A stretch of 32,891 bases of DNA, taken from assembly GCA_019118925.1 (NCBI GenBank), contig DWYC01000027.1, positions 1 through 32,891 of the forward strand. Direction: 5' to 3'. The translations under genes were made by a program, and so were the position numbers. Positions 1-7,226 of this stretch are shown here, piece after piece (position 1 is the stretch's first letter; every line of letters begins with the position of its first letter). Source of the DNA: Candidatus Flavonifractor intestinipullorum. GTDB lineage: Bacteria > Bacillota > Clostridia > Oscillospirales > Oscillospiraceae. The notes under the pieces are model-generated. The model saw only the letters and a list, made by a program, of their open reading frames with translations, was not told the DNA's origin and made no database searches.

Positions 1-115
1 TCTGACGATGCTAAACCTATTTTAGTGGCCATCCTGTCAATGCACCATGGCTGCGGTGACCATGCACCATTTTAGCGGTTTGGCTGCACCATTCGTGCGG
101 TCTAAGGGCACCGTT
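1..115. mobile_element. Possible IS21-like terminal repeat remnant
   Basis: Read on the minus strand, the octamer ATGGTGCA occurs three times at regular 22-base steps (plus-strand positions about 41-48, 63-70 and 85-92). Multiple short spaced repeats beginning TGGTGCA resemble the ends of some IS21-family elements in Firmicutes. No istA or istB sequence is present, so at most this is one end of an element lying to the left or a decayed relic. The family assignment comes from memory of such ends. Confidence 0.3.
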
Positions 116-241
116 TCAGGCGGTGTATTCAGCACAAACCAGCATCAAGGCGGAATTGCCGTCCGGGAAACTGCCTACCACGCGAGTGCGGCGGCGGATC
201 TCCCGATTCAGCCGTTCAATGACGTTATGATGGATATTTGA
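116..241 (-). pseudogene. IS256-family transposase C-terminal remnant
   Basis: The minus strand encodes about 41 residues ending at a TGA at 116-118. They contain NVIERLNREIRRRTRVVGSF followed by PDGNSALMLVC. This is the highly conserved C-terminal motif of IS256/Mutator-type transposases (IERLNREIRRR, then FP..SA.L). The catalytic DDE region is absent: sequence upstream of position 241 (higher coordinates) is unrelated low-GC DNA. It is a truncated relic left by deletion or insertion. Confidence 0.8.
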
Positions 242-483
242 TTCCAATGGATGATAAGTATTTCAGAATTGACCCCAAAAATCTCGGTTTCAAATATGGT
301 GGAGAAATTACATGTGTTGGAATGATTACAAACATAATTGGAGCAGATACCAATCCAGAAGATCCAAAGGACCTATTTGCCGCGCTTCAATTCAAAGTAA
401 ACGAAATTCTTAGAACCATCCTACCTACCAACGCTGAAAACTTATGTGTCATTCATCCGATAGCTGTGTTCTATGGTAGATAG
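238..483 (+). pseudogene. Orphan C-terminal fragment of an unrecognised protein
   Basis: An 81-codon open frame with low GC, unlike the chromosome to its right. It opens with TTG at 238 without a ribosome site, exactly where the IS256 relic begins, and ends with TAG. The sequence (YFRIDPKNLGFKYGGEITCV, later NLCVIHPIAVFYGR) looks like the tail of a larger globular protein, because strand-rich segments run up to a natural stop. I do not recognise the family. The likely history is a gene beheaded by the transposon. It could also be a small intact protein, but the absent start signals argue against that. Confidence 0.4.
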
Positions 484-1331
484 AGTATGTTCAATGCGAT
501 TACAAAGATAAAGGATGGCCATCTAGAAAATTAGATACAACTGTGCTATAATACTTCTAAACCATCCAATCATCCATCTCAAGCAAAACCCCTGATAGGA
601 TGGCCTGGATAGATTTTTGATAGCAAAAGTCCGAATAGACCTTAGGATAAGGATAATCTGCATCAAATAAAACCACGACGAATCAAATCCTCTATACAAA
701 AAAGTTTAGAAATGGATTTAACTCGGCGAGTGGGAATGATTTTAGAGAGGCCGCAAAGCCTTGAAAATCAAGGATTTTTGACCACTTAAACCGCTCTGTG
801 GCAACGATTTGGCAACAGTTTTTCATCCCGTTCCAGCGGTCCCGTTTGCTCTGCATCCGGGCTTTGCCTCCGCCCAAAACAATACGGATGTTCGGTTGCG
901 GACAGAGAAGAAGAGCCGGGGCCACAGCCCCGGCTCTTTTGCGCGCTTTGTGGAGGCGTTTGAAGATATGATTGGAGACGACCACCGCCGGACAGAGTCT
1001 CCACGGCTCGCAGTTGGACTGCGGGTCAAAGTCCGGATAGACGCGATCGCCCTGCGTAAACGCGCGCACCAGACTTCACCGCTCTCCAGGGCGCCGCCCT
1101 GCAAATGCCTTGGCTATTTCCCCGGCGGGAGATGGCCGCATACACAAATCGTTCTTTTTCTCTGCCCGATAAGTGCCAAAGGACTTCGGCGGCGTCGATG
1201 GCGTTGTCCATAGCCGGATATATGACGCAATGGAACAATTGCAGAGCGGCAGGATCACCAGGATACTCAGGACCGAGCGCAAACGTCCCGCTCCATTTTT
1301 GAAGCCGGTATGCCGCCCGCGGGGACATGCC
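484..1331. other. Degenerate region with no supportable gene
   Basis: Positions 484-780 are AT-rich with no coding signal. Positions 780-1331 are GC-richer with overlapping open frames on both strands, but none has a ribosome site, recognisable domain or consistent codon use. One minus-strand frame here reads straight through a terminator hairpin at 912-940. I see only the terminator as a real feature. Confidence 0.6.
912..940 (-). terminator. Bidirectional hairpin terminator
   Basis: A GAGCCGGGGC...GCCCCGGCTC stem with a 4-base loop, flanked by AAGAA on the left and TTTT on the right. It could end transcripts from either side. On the minus strand it would terminate the transcript carrying the 1736-2032 gene and the Ltp remnant. 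Confidence 0.7.
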
Positions 1332-1684
1332 TCAATACCCCACGGCCGCAACGCCATACAGGGCCTGCTCCGTGGTAAAGCCCTCATACTCCAGCTGGCT
1401 CAGCAGCTCATCCCGGGATAGGGCAAGGAGGTCCACATAACTCTGCGCTGTTTTTGCGGCCTGCTCGTTCCAGTCGGCGCCGCAGTTGTCTGCGGCGAAG
1501 GTGGCCTCTTCTGTCGTGAAACCCTCGTATTTCAGCTGTTCAATCAGGCCGCTGTAAGAAAATGCGGTGAACGAGAGAGGTAACTCTCTGCCGTGGACAG
1601 GGCGTTTTTCTGCCCCATAGTCAGGGTTGTCCCGGCAGCGGGAGCGGAAGAGGGAGCAACGGAAGGAGCGGCGGGGGACGGGGC
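1332..1684 (-). pseudogene. Frameshifted Ltp-family (host cell surface-exposed lipoprotein) remnant
   Basis: The C-terminal part encodes two tandem Ltp-type units: SYSGLIEQLKYEGFTTEEAT, and later LSRDELLSQLEYEGFTTEQA ending YGVAAVGY. Each has the family's S.(S)L..QL.YEGF(T/S)..(Q/E)A pattern. The natural upstream continuation (a Pro/Ala/Ser linker, then TMGQKNALSTAESYLS) lies in another frame and joins at a (GA)n/(CT)n dinucleotide tract at 1573-1579. Removing one CT unit restores TAESYLSFTAFSYSG. That frame meets a stop at 1685-1687, and no signal peptide or lipobox precedes it, so the N-terminus is also lost. Family members are secreted lipoproteins, some acting in phage superinfection exclusion. 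This copy appears dead. Confidence 0.75.
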
Positions 1685-1735
1685 TTATGTATATCAGAGG
1701 GGGCGCATGACCATGCCGGGAGAGTGCCGGAATTG

Positions 1736-2032
1736 CTATAAGATTGTCCGCCGGGCCGAGGAGAGCCACTTGTTCATAGACCCGATGTCCGCCTCAAGCA
1801 GCTGCTGGGCGGCGTCTGTTGCCGCCCGCTTATCCCGGATCTGAGGTTCATCATACGACTTTCTGCGGCACATCCAACAGGAACAGTGGATTTTCCCCTT
1901 GGACAACCGTCCGGCGGCGCCGCGCACCCACGCAAGAACATTCTCTTCTCCTCCGAGCTGACGGAGGATCGTTTTCTTGCGATGGATCACACGTATGCGC
2001 TGCTTGCGATAGTAACTGCGGTCTCTGCTCAA
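1736..2032 (-). CDS. Small conserved CxCxxC protein
   Basis: A 98-residue protein. It begins at a TTG (2032-2030) preceded by AAGGAG at 9-base spacing, a convincing start. The N-terminus is very basic (SRDRSYYRKQRIRVIHRKK), followed by KGKIHCSCWMC with a CxCxxC cluster around residues 50-55, then a Lys/Glu-rich tail. The pattern DRxYYRxxRxRxIxRK...KGKIHCSCxxC matches a family of hypothetical proteins I recall from Clostridia. The cysteines suggest metal binding and the basic N-terminus nucleic acid binding; both are inferences. It stands alone beside the Ltp relic. Confidence 0.6.
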   Translation of the reverse strand: MSRDRSYYRKQRIRVIHRKKTILRQLGGEENVLAWVRGAAGRLSKGKIHCSCWMCRRKSYDEPQIRDKRAATDAAQQLLEADIGSMNKWLSSARRTIL

Positions 2033-2331
2033 TTGGACTCACTCCTTGACAGTTCGGGCCGCCTGCAAGAGTCGTCAAGGAAATATGCTCTCTTACAGGC
2101 AGCCTATCTGCCGAGAAGAAAAACGGTGATAATCCATCATTTCACCCCCTGTTTAAGCTATTGTATCTCCGCCGGGGATATTAAGCAAGCCTTTTCTGTG
2201 CGGCGGACCCATCCGTTTCACACGCCGGGCCGGACTTGACCGGCCGCAAAAGTATGATAAGATAAGGATAACGCACCGGCCGAGGCAGGGCCGGTACCGG
2301 GAACACTATGCGAACAGGGAGGGGATCATTC

Positions 2332-3480
2332 ATGAACTATCGGGCGCTGGGGAACACGGGGCTGATGGTCAGCGAGATCGGCCTGGGGGCGGAATGGCTG
2401 GAGCGCCACAGTGCGGAGGAAGTCAAAGCGGTGATCGACCGCTGTGAGGCCCAGGGGATCAACGTCCTGGACTGCTGGATGTCGGAGCCCAACGTGCGCT
2501 CCAACATCGGCGCGGCCATCGCCGGGAAGCGGGAGCGCTGGATCATTCAGGGGCACTTCGGCTCCACCTGGCAGAACGGCCAGTATGTCCGAACCCGGGA
2601 CATGGACAAGGTGAAGCCCGCCTTTGCAGACCTGCTCTCCCGCCTGGGCACCGACTACATCGACCTGGGTATGATCCACTTTGTGGATGAGGAGGCCGAG
2701 TTCCACCGGATCATGGAGGGGGAGTTCCTGGCCTATGTGAAGGAGCAGAAGGCAAAGGGCGTCATCCGCCACATCGGACTGAGCACTCATAACCCCAAGG
2801 TGGGTATCCTGGCCGCCCGGAGCGGGGAGATCGAGATGCTCCTGTTCAGCATCAACCCCGCCTTCGACCTGCTCCCCGCCAGCGAGGACATGAACGACTA
2901 TTTCTCGGCGGAGCACTACGAGGCGGGCCTGGGCGGCATCCACCCGGACCGCGCCGAGCTCTACAAGCTCTGCGAGCAGCGGGGCGTGGGGATCACCGTG
3001 ATGAAGGGATATGCCGGCGGCCGGCTGTTTTCCGAGAGCACCTCGCCCTTCGGTGTGGCGCTGACGCCGGTGCAGTGCATTCACTACGCCCTGACCCGCC
3101 CGGCCGTGGCCAGCGTTCTGGCGGGTTATGACACCCCGGAGCATGTGATGGCGGCGGTGGCCTATGAGACGGCCTCCGAGGAGGAGCGGGACTACGCCAG
3201 TGTCCTGGCGGCTGCGCCCCGCCACGCCTACTCCGGCCAGTGTACCTACTGCGGCCACTGCGCCCCTTGCCCCAGGGGCATCGACATCGCCATGGTCAAC
3301 AAGCTTTACGACCTTGCGGTGATGCAGCCCCAGGTCCCGGAGTCCATCCGGGCCCACTACCAGGCCCTCAGCGCCAGGGCGGAGGACTGCATCGCCTGCG
3401 GGAACTGCGAAAAGCGGTGCCCCTTCGGCGTCCCGGTGATCCGGCGGATGGAGGACGTCAAGGAGCTCCACCTGCTCTGA
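2332..3480 (+). CDS. Aldo/keto reductase with C-terminal 2x[4Fe-4S] domain
   Basis: A 382-residue NAD(P)H-type oxidoreductase. It starts at ATG 2332 behind GGGAGGGG; an in-frame ATG at 2308 has no ribosome site. The N-terminus (MNYRALGNTGLMVSEIGLG) is the classic aldo/keto reductase opening, and the body follows the TIM-barrel plan, including DYIDLGMIHFVD and GVIRHIGLSTHNP. From residue 304 come two ferredoxin-like clusters, CTYCGHCAPCP and, from residue 353, CIACGNCEKRCPFG. Such fused enzymes are common in anaerobes, but their substrates are mostly unknown. The Fe-S domain implies electron transfer in addition to, or instead of, simple hydride transfer. It is monocistronic, with a terminator directly downstream. 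Confidence 0.9.
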   Translation: MNYRALGNTGLMVSEIGLGAEWLERHSAEEVKAVIDRCEAQGINVLDCWMSEPNVRSNIGAAIAGKRERWIIQGHFGSTWQNGQYVRTRDMDKVKPAFADLLSRLGTDYIDLGMIHFVDEEAEFHRIMEGEFLAYVKEQKAKGVIRHIGLSTHNPKVGILAARSGEIEMLLFSINPAFDLLPASEDMNDYFSAEHYEAGLGGIHPDRAELYKLCEQRGVGITVMKGYAGGRLFSESTSPFGVALTPVQCIHYALTRPAVASVLAGYDTPEHVMAAVAYETASEEERDYASVLAAAPRHAYSGQCTYCGHCAPCPRGIDIAMVNKLYDLAVMQPQVPESIRAHYQALSARAEDCIACGNCEKRCPFGVPVIRRMEDVKELHLL

Positions 3481-3546
3481 GGCGTGCGCCTGGAGCGGCC
3501 GATACCCGCTGGACTTTTTGCCCGCTTTTCCCCCTTCAGTCAAACA

Positions 3547-3596
3547 AAAAAGAGCGTGCAATCTTCTTCCGGGATGATTGCACGCTCTTTTTCATT
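3547..3596. terminator. Bidirectional terminator between convergent genes
   Basis: A 17-base stem AAAAGAGCGTGCAATC...GATTGCACGCTCTTTT with a loop of about 12 bases. It has an A-run on one side and a T-run on the other, so it can stop both the aldo/keto reductase transcript (+) and the blaI transcript (-). Confidence 0.85.
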
Positions 3597-3597
3597 T

Positions 3598-3868
3598 TTA
3601 TTCTGCTTGCGGTACAGCCGGCGCCCGCTCCGCCCCGTCGGGAAAGAACCACTGTCTCCACAGGGGCGGCTCCAGATCCAGACACTCGGCATCCGGCACC
3701 AGAGGCGGGAGGGAGAGGGCGTGCTGGTCGTAGCGGGTAAAGGAGCCGTTGGACCGGATGTAAATGTGGTCCGCGCCGCTGAGGGCGTCCTGTGCCGAAT
3801 CCTCGGCGTCGTCCACCCGCGCCGCCCCCCAGGGAGAGCGTGCCCAGATGAAGAAGAAAGTCCGTCAT
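3598..3868 (-). pseudogene. Truncated and frameshifted BlaR1/M56-like gene
   Basis: The ATG at 3868-3866 overlaps the blaI stop as ATGA, as in blaI-blaR1 operons. The first residues, MTDFLLHLGTLSLGG, match the N-terminus of M56/BlaR1-type membrane peptidases in related Clostridia. After a run of six G the frame is lost. Another frame then carries a plausible C-terminus (VDDAEDSAQDALSGADHIYI ... WRQWFFPDGAERAPAVPQAE) to a stop at 3598. Most of the expected protein (membrane helices and the HEXXH peptidase) is missing. I infer a large internal deletion plus a frame change. A short functional peptide cannot be excluded. Confidence 0.45.
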
Positions 3869-4233
3869 TTCGTTTCCTCCTCCAACTGGTCCAGAAAGGC
3901 GCGCAGCTCGTCCAGTTCCTGCCGGTCCAGGCCGTCCCTGGCCAGCGCGGCCACAAAATTCCGCGGCGTGCCGTACAGCCGCTTCAGCACAGACTGGCTG
4001 TCAAAGGACAGATATTCCTCCCGGGAGACCAGAGGCGTATACAAGTTGCTTTTTCCCATCCGGTGGACAGATACAAAGCCCTTCTCCACCAGCCGGGTCA
4101 GATACGTGTTGATGGTATTGCGGGACCACTGGAAAGAACGCAGCGAGTGATCCAGAGCCAGGCGGGGAACATCCGTACCAAGAGCCCAGAGGGCCTTCAT
4201 TACTTCCAGTTCTGTGTCGGGCAGTCGTTTCAT
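3865..4233 (-). CDS. blaI: BlaI/MecI-family transcriptional repressor
   Basis: A 122-residue winged-helix repressor. It starts at ATG 4233 with GAGGAG upstream. The N-terminal half (LPDTELEVMKALWALG, then WSRNTINTYLTRLVEKGFV) is the BlaI/MecI DNA-binding domain, and the C-terminal half is the dimerisation helix region. Family members repress beta-lactamase or stress genes and are inactivated when a BlaR1-type membrane protease signals. Here the partner gene, overlapping by four bases, is degenerate, so the repressor may be locked on or answer to another sensor. No beta-lactamase gene is in the window. The target could be its own promoter, which has a TGTAGTA element. Confidence 0.85.
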   Translation of the reverse strand: MKRLPDTELEVMKALWALGTDVPRLALDHSLRSFQWSRNTINTYLTRLVEKGFVSVHRMGKSNLYTPLVSREEYLSFDSQSVLKRLYGTPRNFVAALARDGLDRQELDELRAFLDQLEEETK

Positions 4234-4272
4234 AGGGCGCTCCTCTTATTTACTTCATTTGTCGTCGGTAAA

Positions 4273-4304
4273 ATTATACTACACAATCCGGCCGGCTCAG
4301 TCAA
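4273..4304 (-). promoter_or_regulatory. blaI promoter
   Basis: On the minus strand, TTGACT (4304-4299) lies 17 bases from TAGTAT (4281-4276), which overlaps a TATAAT at 4278-4273. The TGTAGTA across the -10 resembles a BlaI half-site (TGTA/TACA), consistent with autoregulation. The operator role is inferred. Confidence 0.5.
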
Positions 4305-4422
4305 GTTACAGAACAGTAACAACCGCCTTCTCAGGGGCGGGACGAAACCGGCCTGTGGGAACGCCCGCCGGCAGGCGCAAGGCGTTTTCAGCGAAAAGAG
4401 ACAGAAGTGATTTGCGATGCGC

Positions 4423-4450
4423 TGAAACATTTTTGCCGCTTCCGCTGTAT
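4423..4450 (+). promoter_or_regulatory. Candidate ECF sigma-dependent promoter
   Basis: TGAAAC (4423-4428), a typical ECF -35 element, is followed after 16 bases by CTGTAT (4445-4450), 60 bases ahead of the secreted stalk-domain gene. The ECF sigma factor encoded at 5472-6095 is the natural candidate to read it. Confidence 0.5.
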
Positions 4451-4509
4451 ATAGGGCAGAACAGGAACGCCGCTGTTCTACTCTGTATTATCAGAAAGGA
4501 TGTTATGCA

Positions 4510-5403
4510 ATGAAAAAGTTATCTGTCCTGGCGTTATGTACCGCATTGGCCCTCTCCGCCTCGGCCACATCGGCTCTGGCGGCGGGAAACGCTCCGGCAC
4601 TTATTTCGCCCGCCCCTGCGGCGGAGCGGCAGTCCGGTTACGACCTCTATGTGGACGGCAAGGATACCGGGAAAAACGCCTGTATGATGGTTCCCCTGCG
4701 GCTCTTTGCGGAGCAGCTGGGCTTCTCTGTGGTTTGGAGCGGTGACGGCACGGTTACCGTCGACGATGGCACGATGCACAGCACCATTACCATTGGAGAG
4801 GACTTGTACCAGGCCGTCACCAGCATTGACGGCGCGGAGGGCGCGTCCGCTCCGTTTTCTCTGGGGACGGCGCCTTTTGTCATGGAAGGGACGACTTATG
4901 TCCCGCTGGAGCTGTTCGAGGCTCTGCTGGGGAATCTGGAAGGCGGCATGACGCTGGAAAACGGGGTCCTCTCCATCCGCACCGCTCTGGAGGAGACGGA
5001 ACACAGCGCCCAGATTCCCAGTCCCTTTACCGACTGCGGCTCTCTGCCCGAAGCGGAGAAGCTGGCCGGCTTCCAGCTGAAGATCCCCGGGTCTGTCGGC
5101 GGCTCGGACAAGCGCGTTTTCCGCGCGGTTGAACATGATCTGCTGGAAGTGATCTATCAGGATGGAGAGACGGAGACCGCCCGGATCCGCAAGGCCCCCG
5201 GCCGGGAGGACGTCAGCGGCGACTATAGAGATTATGCGGATGTTCATACGGTTTCTGTGGCGAACATTCCGGTCACGATGAAAGGCGGACGTGACGGAGT
5301 CTCCCTTGCCATTTGGACCGACGGCGGATATACTTATTCCGCTGCGGTGGAAACCCCCATTTCGAGTGATGAAATGGCCCGACTGGTATCTGAAATCCGG
5401 TAA
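4510..5403 (+). CDS. Secreted stalk-domain (copper amine oxidase N-like) protein
   Basis: A 297-residue exported protein. It starts at ATG 4510 behind AGAAAGGA. Residues 1-25 are a signal peptide with a Lys-rich start and an ALAAG-like cleavage site. Residues 44-160 form a copper-amine-oxidase N-terminal-like (stalk) domain, shown by LYVDGK, MMVPLRLFAEQLGFSVVW and TYVPLELFEALLG. Residues 175-297 form a second domain, with EVIYQDGETETARIRKAPGR and later SGDYRDYADV. That domain is closely similar to the extracytoplasmic part of the anti-sigma factor encoded at 6076-6705. The gene has its own ECF-like promoter and terminator. I infer an extracytoplasmic effector or sensor belonging to this sigma system. 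The ligand is unknown. Confidence 0.8.
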   Translation: MKKLSVLALCTALALSASATSALAAGNAPALISPAPAAERQSGYDLYVDGKDTGKNACMMVPLRLFAEQLGFSVVWSGDGTVTVDDGTMHSTITIGEDLYQAVTSIDGAEGASAPFSLGTAPFVMEGTTYVPLELFEALLGNLEGGMTLENGVLSIRTALEETEHSAQIPSPFTDCGSLPEAEKLAGFQLKIPGSVGGSDKRVFRAVEHDLLEVIYQDGETETARIRKAPGREDVSGDYRDYADVHTVSVANIPVTMKGGRDGVSLAIWTDGGYTYSAAVETPISSDEMARLVSEIR

Positions 5404-5414
5404 GACAGCGTCTG

Positions 5415-5452
5415 TGGGGCGGGCCGGCGTTTCGGCCTGCCCCCATTTTTTC
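5415..5452 (+). terminator. Terminator after the stalk-domain gene
   Basis: A GGGGCGGGCCG...CGGCCTGCCCC stem with loop GCGTTT, followed by CATTTTTT. It separates the secreted-protein transcript from the sigma factor gene, so the sigma gene probably has its own promoter or depends on read-through. Confidence 0.8.
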
Positions 5453-5471
5453 GAGGCAGGGGGCGTGTAGA

Positions 5472-6095
5472 GTGGGACGATCTGTTGCATACCATTCACC
5501 GATTATTCCGGTGAGAAATCAATTTTATTTCCGGCTTTCTGCTGCGGTACAGAAGGTGGCCGTGCTTTTCGCAGGCAGCACATCTTCGCGGGAAGCGAGC
5601 CGGGAAGCCGTCAACCGCGAAGCGGAGCAGATATTGACCGTCTATGGAAACAGTATGCTGCGTTTTGCCTATTCTTATCTCCATAACATGAGCGACGCAG
5701 AAGATGTGCTGCAGGAGACCATGGTCCGGTTCTTAAAAGCGGCGCCGGCTTTTGCATCCGAGCAGCATAGGAAGGCGTGGCTCTTGCGCGTAGTGGGAAA
5801 TTTGAGTAAAAATCGGCTTGCTTACAATAAAATACGGATGGCGGACGAACTGAGGGATGAGCTTATAGCGGAGAACCGGGACGATTTATCGTTTGTCTGG
5901 GATGTGGTCAAAGCCCTGCCCGGCGACCTCCGTGAGACAATCCATCTGTTTTATTATGAGGGGTATTCGACCAAACAGATTGCGGATATTCTCCAGAAGA
6001 AGGAGGCCACGGTACGCACGCATCTGCGCCGGGGCCGGGAAAAGCTGCGGGAAATTTTGAAGGGAGAATACGATTTTGAAGATAAAATACGATGA
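5472..6095 (+). CDS. ECF-type RNA polymerase sigma-70 factor
   Basis: Up to 207 residues from GTG 5472. The conserved part starts near residue 50: region 2 includes LRFAYSYLHNMSDAEDVLQE, and region 4 includes LRETIHLFYYEGYSTKQIAD and ATVRTHLRRGREKLR. ECF factors are usually about 170 residues, so the true start may lie downstream. GTG 5563 or TTG 5633 (preceded by GGAG) are alternatives, and none has an ideal ribosome site. It directs RNA polymerase to a small regulon and is presumably held by the anti-sigma factor encoded by the next, overlapping gene. A likely target is the TGAAAC-type promoter at 4423. Confidence 0.85.
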   Translation: MGRSVAYHSPIIPVRNQFYFRLSAAVQKVAVLFAGSTSSREASREAVNREAEQILTVYGNSMLRFAYSYLHNMSDAEDVLQETMVRFLKAAPAFASEQHRKAWLLRVVGNLSKNRLAYNKIRMADELRDELIAENRDDLSFVWDVVKALPGDLRETIHLFYYEGYSTKQIADILQKKEATVRTHLRRGREKLREILKGEYDFEDKIR

Positions 6096-6705
6096 GATTA
6101 TGGAAAAGGTTGAAGTGAGCGGTGAAATGAAGACGCGCATTCTCTCCCGGCTATCCGGAATAGGGCCCGCGCAGAACCCGCGCCCCAAAATCGTGAACTT
6201 CTCCGCGCGCCGAAGATATTTGACGGCCGCCTGTCTGGCCGTTCTGCTCCTGGGCTCCATCGCCCTGCCGCAGCTGTGGAACAGCGGGCAGCCCGACCCC
6301 GATTATGTAATTAGCGTGCCCCATATTGCCGGGGCCGCATCAGCCGAAGAGTTGTCTGAAATGGTGGGATTTGCGGTGACGGATCTCACGAACCTGCCGT
6401 TTGAAATAGATCAGGCCATCTATACCGCCTATGGAGATCAGCTGGCCGAGATTACCTATCAGGGGGACGGCCAGACAGCCACCTTCCGCAAGTCGATGGG
6501 AAGGGAGGATAATTCCGGTGATTATACCATATACAGCGCGACCGTTGTACTCCAGCTGAATGGGATGACGGTCACCCTGAAGGGCGGCGGAGAGACGTAT
6601 ACACTGGCCGTCTGGTCCGATGGAGAGTACGCCTACTCATTGAATCTGACCGTGGGTTTGACGGCGGAAGCGTGGAGAGAACTGATTTTGAGCATGACAT
6701 GTTAA
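6076..6705 (+). CDS. Membrane anti-sigma factor with DUF4367-like exterior domain
   Basis: A 209-residue protein. It starts at TTG 6076 with GGGAGA upstream and overlaps the sigma gene by 20 bases, which suggests translational coupling. Residues 1-45 are a cytoplasmic, charged sigma-binding region. Residues 49-66 (LTAACLAVLLLGSIALPQ) are the single membrane helix. Residues 85-209 form an outside domain (EITYQGDGQTATFRKSMGRE, then SGDYTIYSAT and LAVWSDGEYAYSL) closely resembling the C-terminal domain of the secreted protein at 4510-5403. The arrangement is a standard one-TM anti-sigma factor. The shared domain suggests both bind the same ligand or each other. Confidence 0.8.
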   Translation: MKIKYDEIMEKVEVSGEMKTRILSRLSGIGPAQNPRPKIVNFSARRRYLTAACLAVLLLGSIALPQLWNSGQPDPDYVISVPHIAGAASAEELSEMVGFAVTDLTNLPFEIDQAIYTAYGDQLAEITYQGDGQTATFRKSMGREDNSGDYTIYSATVVLQLNGMTVTLKGGGETYTLAVWSDGEYAYSLNLTVGLTAEAWRELILSMTC

Positions 6706-6716
6706 GAAGCATCCTC

Positions 6717-6780
6717 CCGCTGTCCTGCGGACAGCGGCCCGGCAGGGCGTCCGTTTCAAGGGCGCCCTGCGTGTTTGTTT
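6717..6780 (+). terminator. Tandem hairpin terminator
   Basis: Two hairpins in series: CCGCTGTCC-TGC-GGACAGCGG (6717-6737), then GCAGGGCG...CGCCCTGC (6742-6770) followed by GTGTTTGTTT. It ends the sigma/anti-sigma transcript just before the convergent hxlR gene. Confidence 0.6.
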
Positions 6781-6820
6781 CCGGGTTCCCCTTTCGCTGT
6801 TTTCGGCCTGTGAGGACCAT

Positions 6821-7153
6821 TTAATCCTCGTATCGGCCCTTTTGATACGCAAGGCCCCAGGCTTCCATGGCGCTGATAATAGGGCGCATGGAGTTCCCCA
6901 ACTCGCTCAAGGCGTACTCCACCCGGGGCGGAACTTCGGGGTAGACCGTCCGGGTGACGATGCCGTCCTCTTCCAGAGAGCGCAGGCTGTCGGTCAGGAC
7001 CTTCTGACTGATCCCGTCCAGGTCCTTCTTCAGCTCGTTGAACCGCCAGGGCCGGGACAGGAGGTTGCGGAGAATCAATAATTTCCATTTGCTTCCGATG
7101 AGCTGCACCGTAGTGGCCACAGGACAGGCCGGAAGTTCCTCTTTGGTACGCAT
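6821..7153 (-). CDS. HxlR-family redox/electrophile-responsive regulator
   Basis: A 110-residue winged-helix regulator. The start at ATG 7153 is supported by AAAGGAGG at 8-base spacing; upstream in-frame codons lack this. Motifs are CPVATTVQLIGSKWKLLILR (recognition of the HxlR core, with the nearly invariant Cys at residue 10), RFNELKKDLDGISQKVLTDS and SLEEDGIVTRTVYPEVPPRV. HxlR members such as YodB, HypR and QorR sense quinones, disulfide stress or aldehydes through that N-terminal Cys and often control an adjacent oxidoreductase. Here the gene is divergent from the ACGX peptide/radical SAM/oxidoreductase operon and is its likely regulator. Confidence 0.9.
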   Translation of the reverse strand: MRTKEELPACPVATTVQLIGSKWKLLILRNLLSRPWRFNELKKDLDGISQKVLTDSLRSLEEDGIVTRTVYPEVPPRVEYALSELGNSMRPIISAMEAWGLAYQKGRYED

Positions 7154-7195
7154 AGAAATGCCTCCTTTAGTGCTGCACGGAGCAGGGATACATTC

Positions 7196-7225
7196 ATTAT
7201 AGATGCTGCCGTCCGGGTTGGTCAA
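7196..7225 (-). promoter_or_regulatory. hxlR promoter
   Basis: On the minus strand, TTGACC (7225-7220), an 18-base spacer and a perfect TATAAT (7201-7196), 43 bases ahead of the hxlR start. Confidence 0.7.
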
Positions 7226-7226
7226 T

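Noticed and set aside
692-1069. Minus-strand frame with a plausible start
   Set aside because: It reads through the hairpin terminator at 912-940 and shows no recognisable domain.
2093-2140. 15-codon minus-strand frame (MMDYHRFSSRQIGCL) with GGGGTGA upstream, a possible leader peptide
   Set aside because: It is too short to support, has no attenuator next to it, and lies 61 bases ahead of a gene with its own ribosome site.
2326-3561. Long antisense open frame opposite the aldo/keto reductase
   Set aside because: It is a by-product of GC-rich codon use; it has no ribosome site or family features, and the plus strand has unmistakable motifs.
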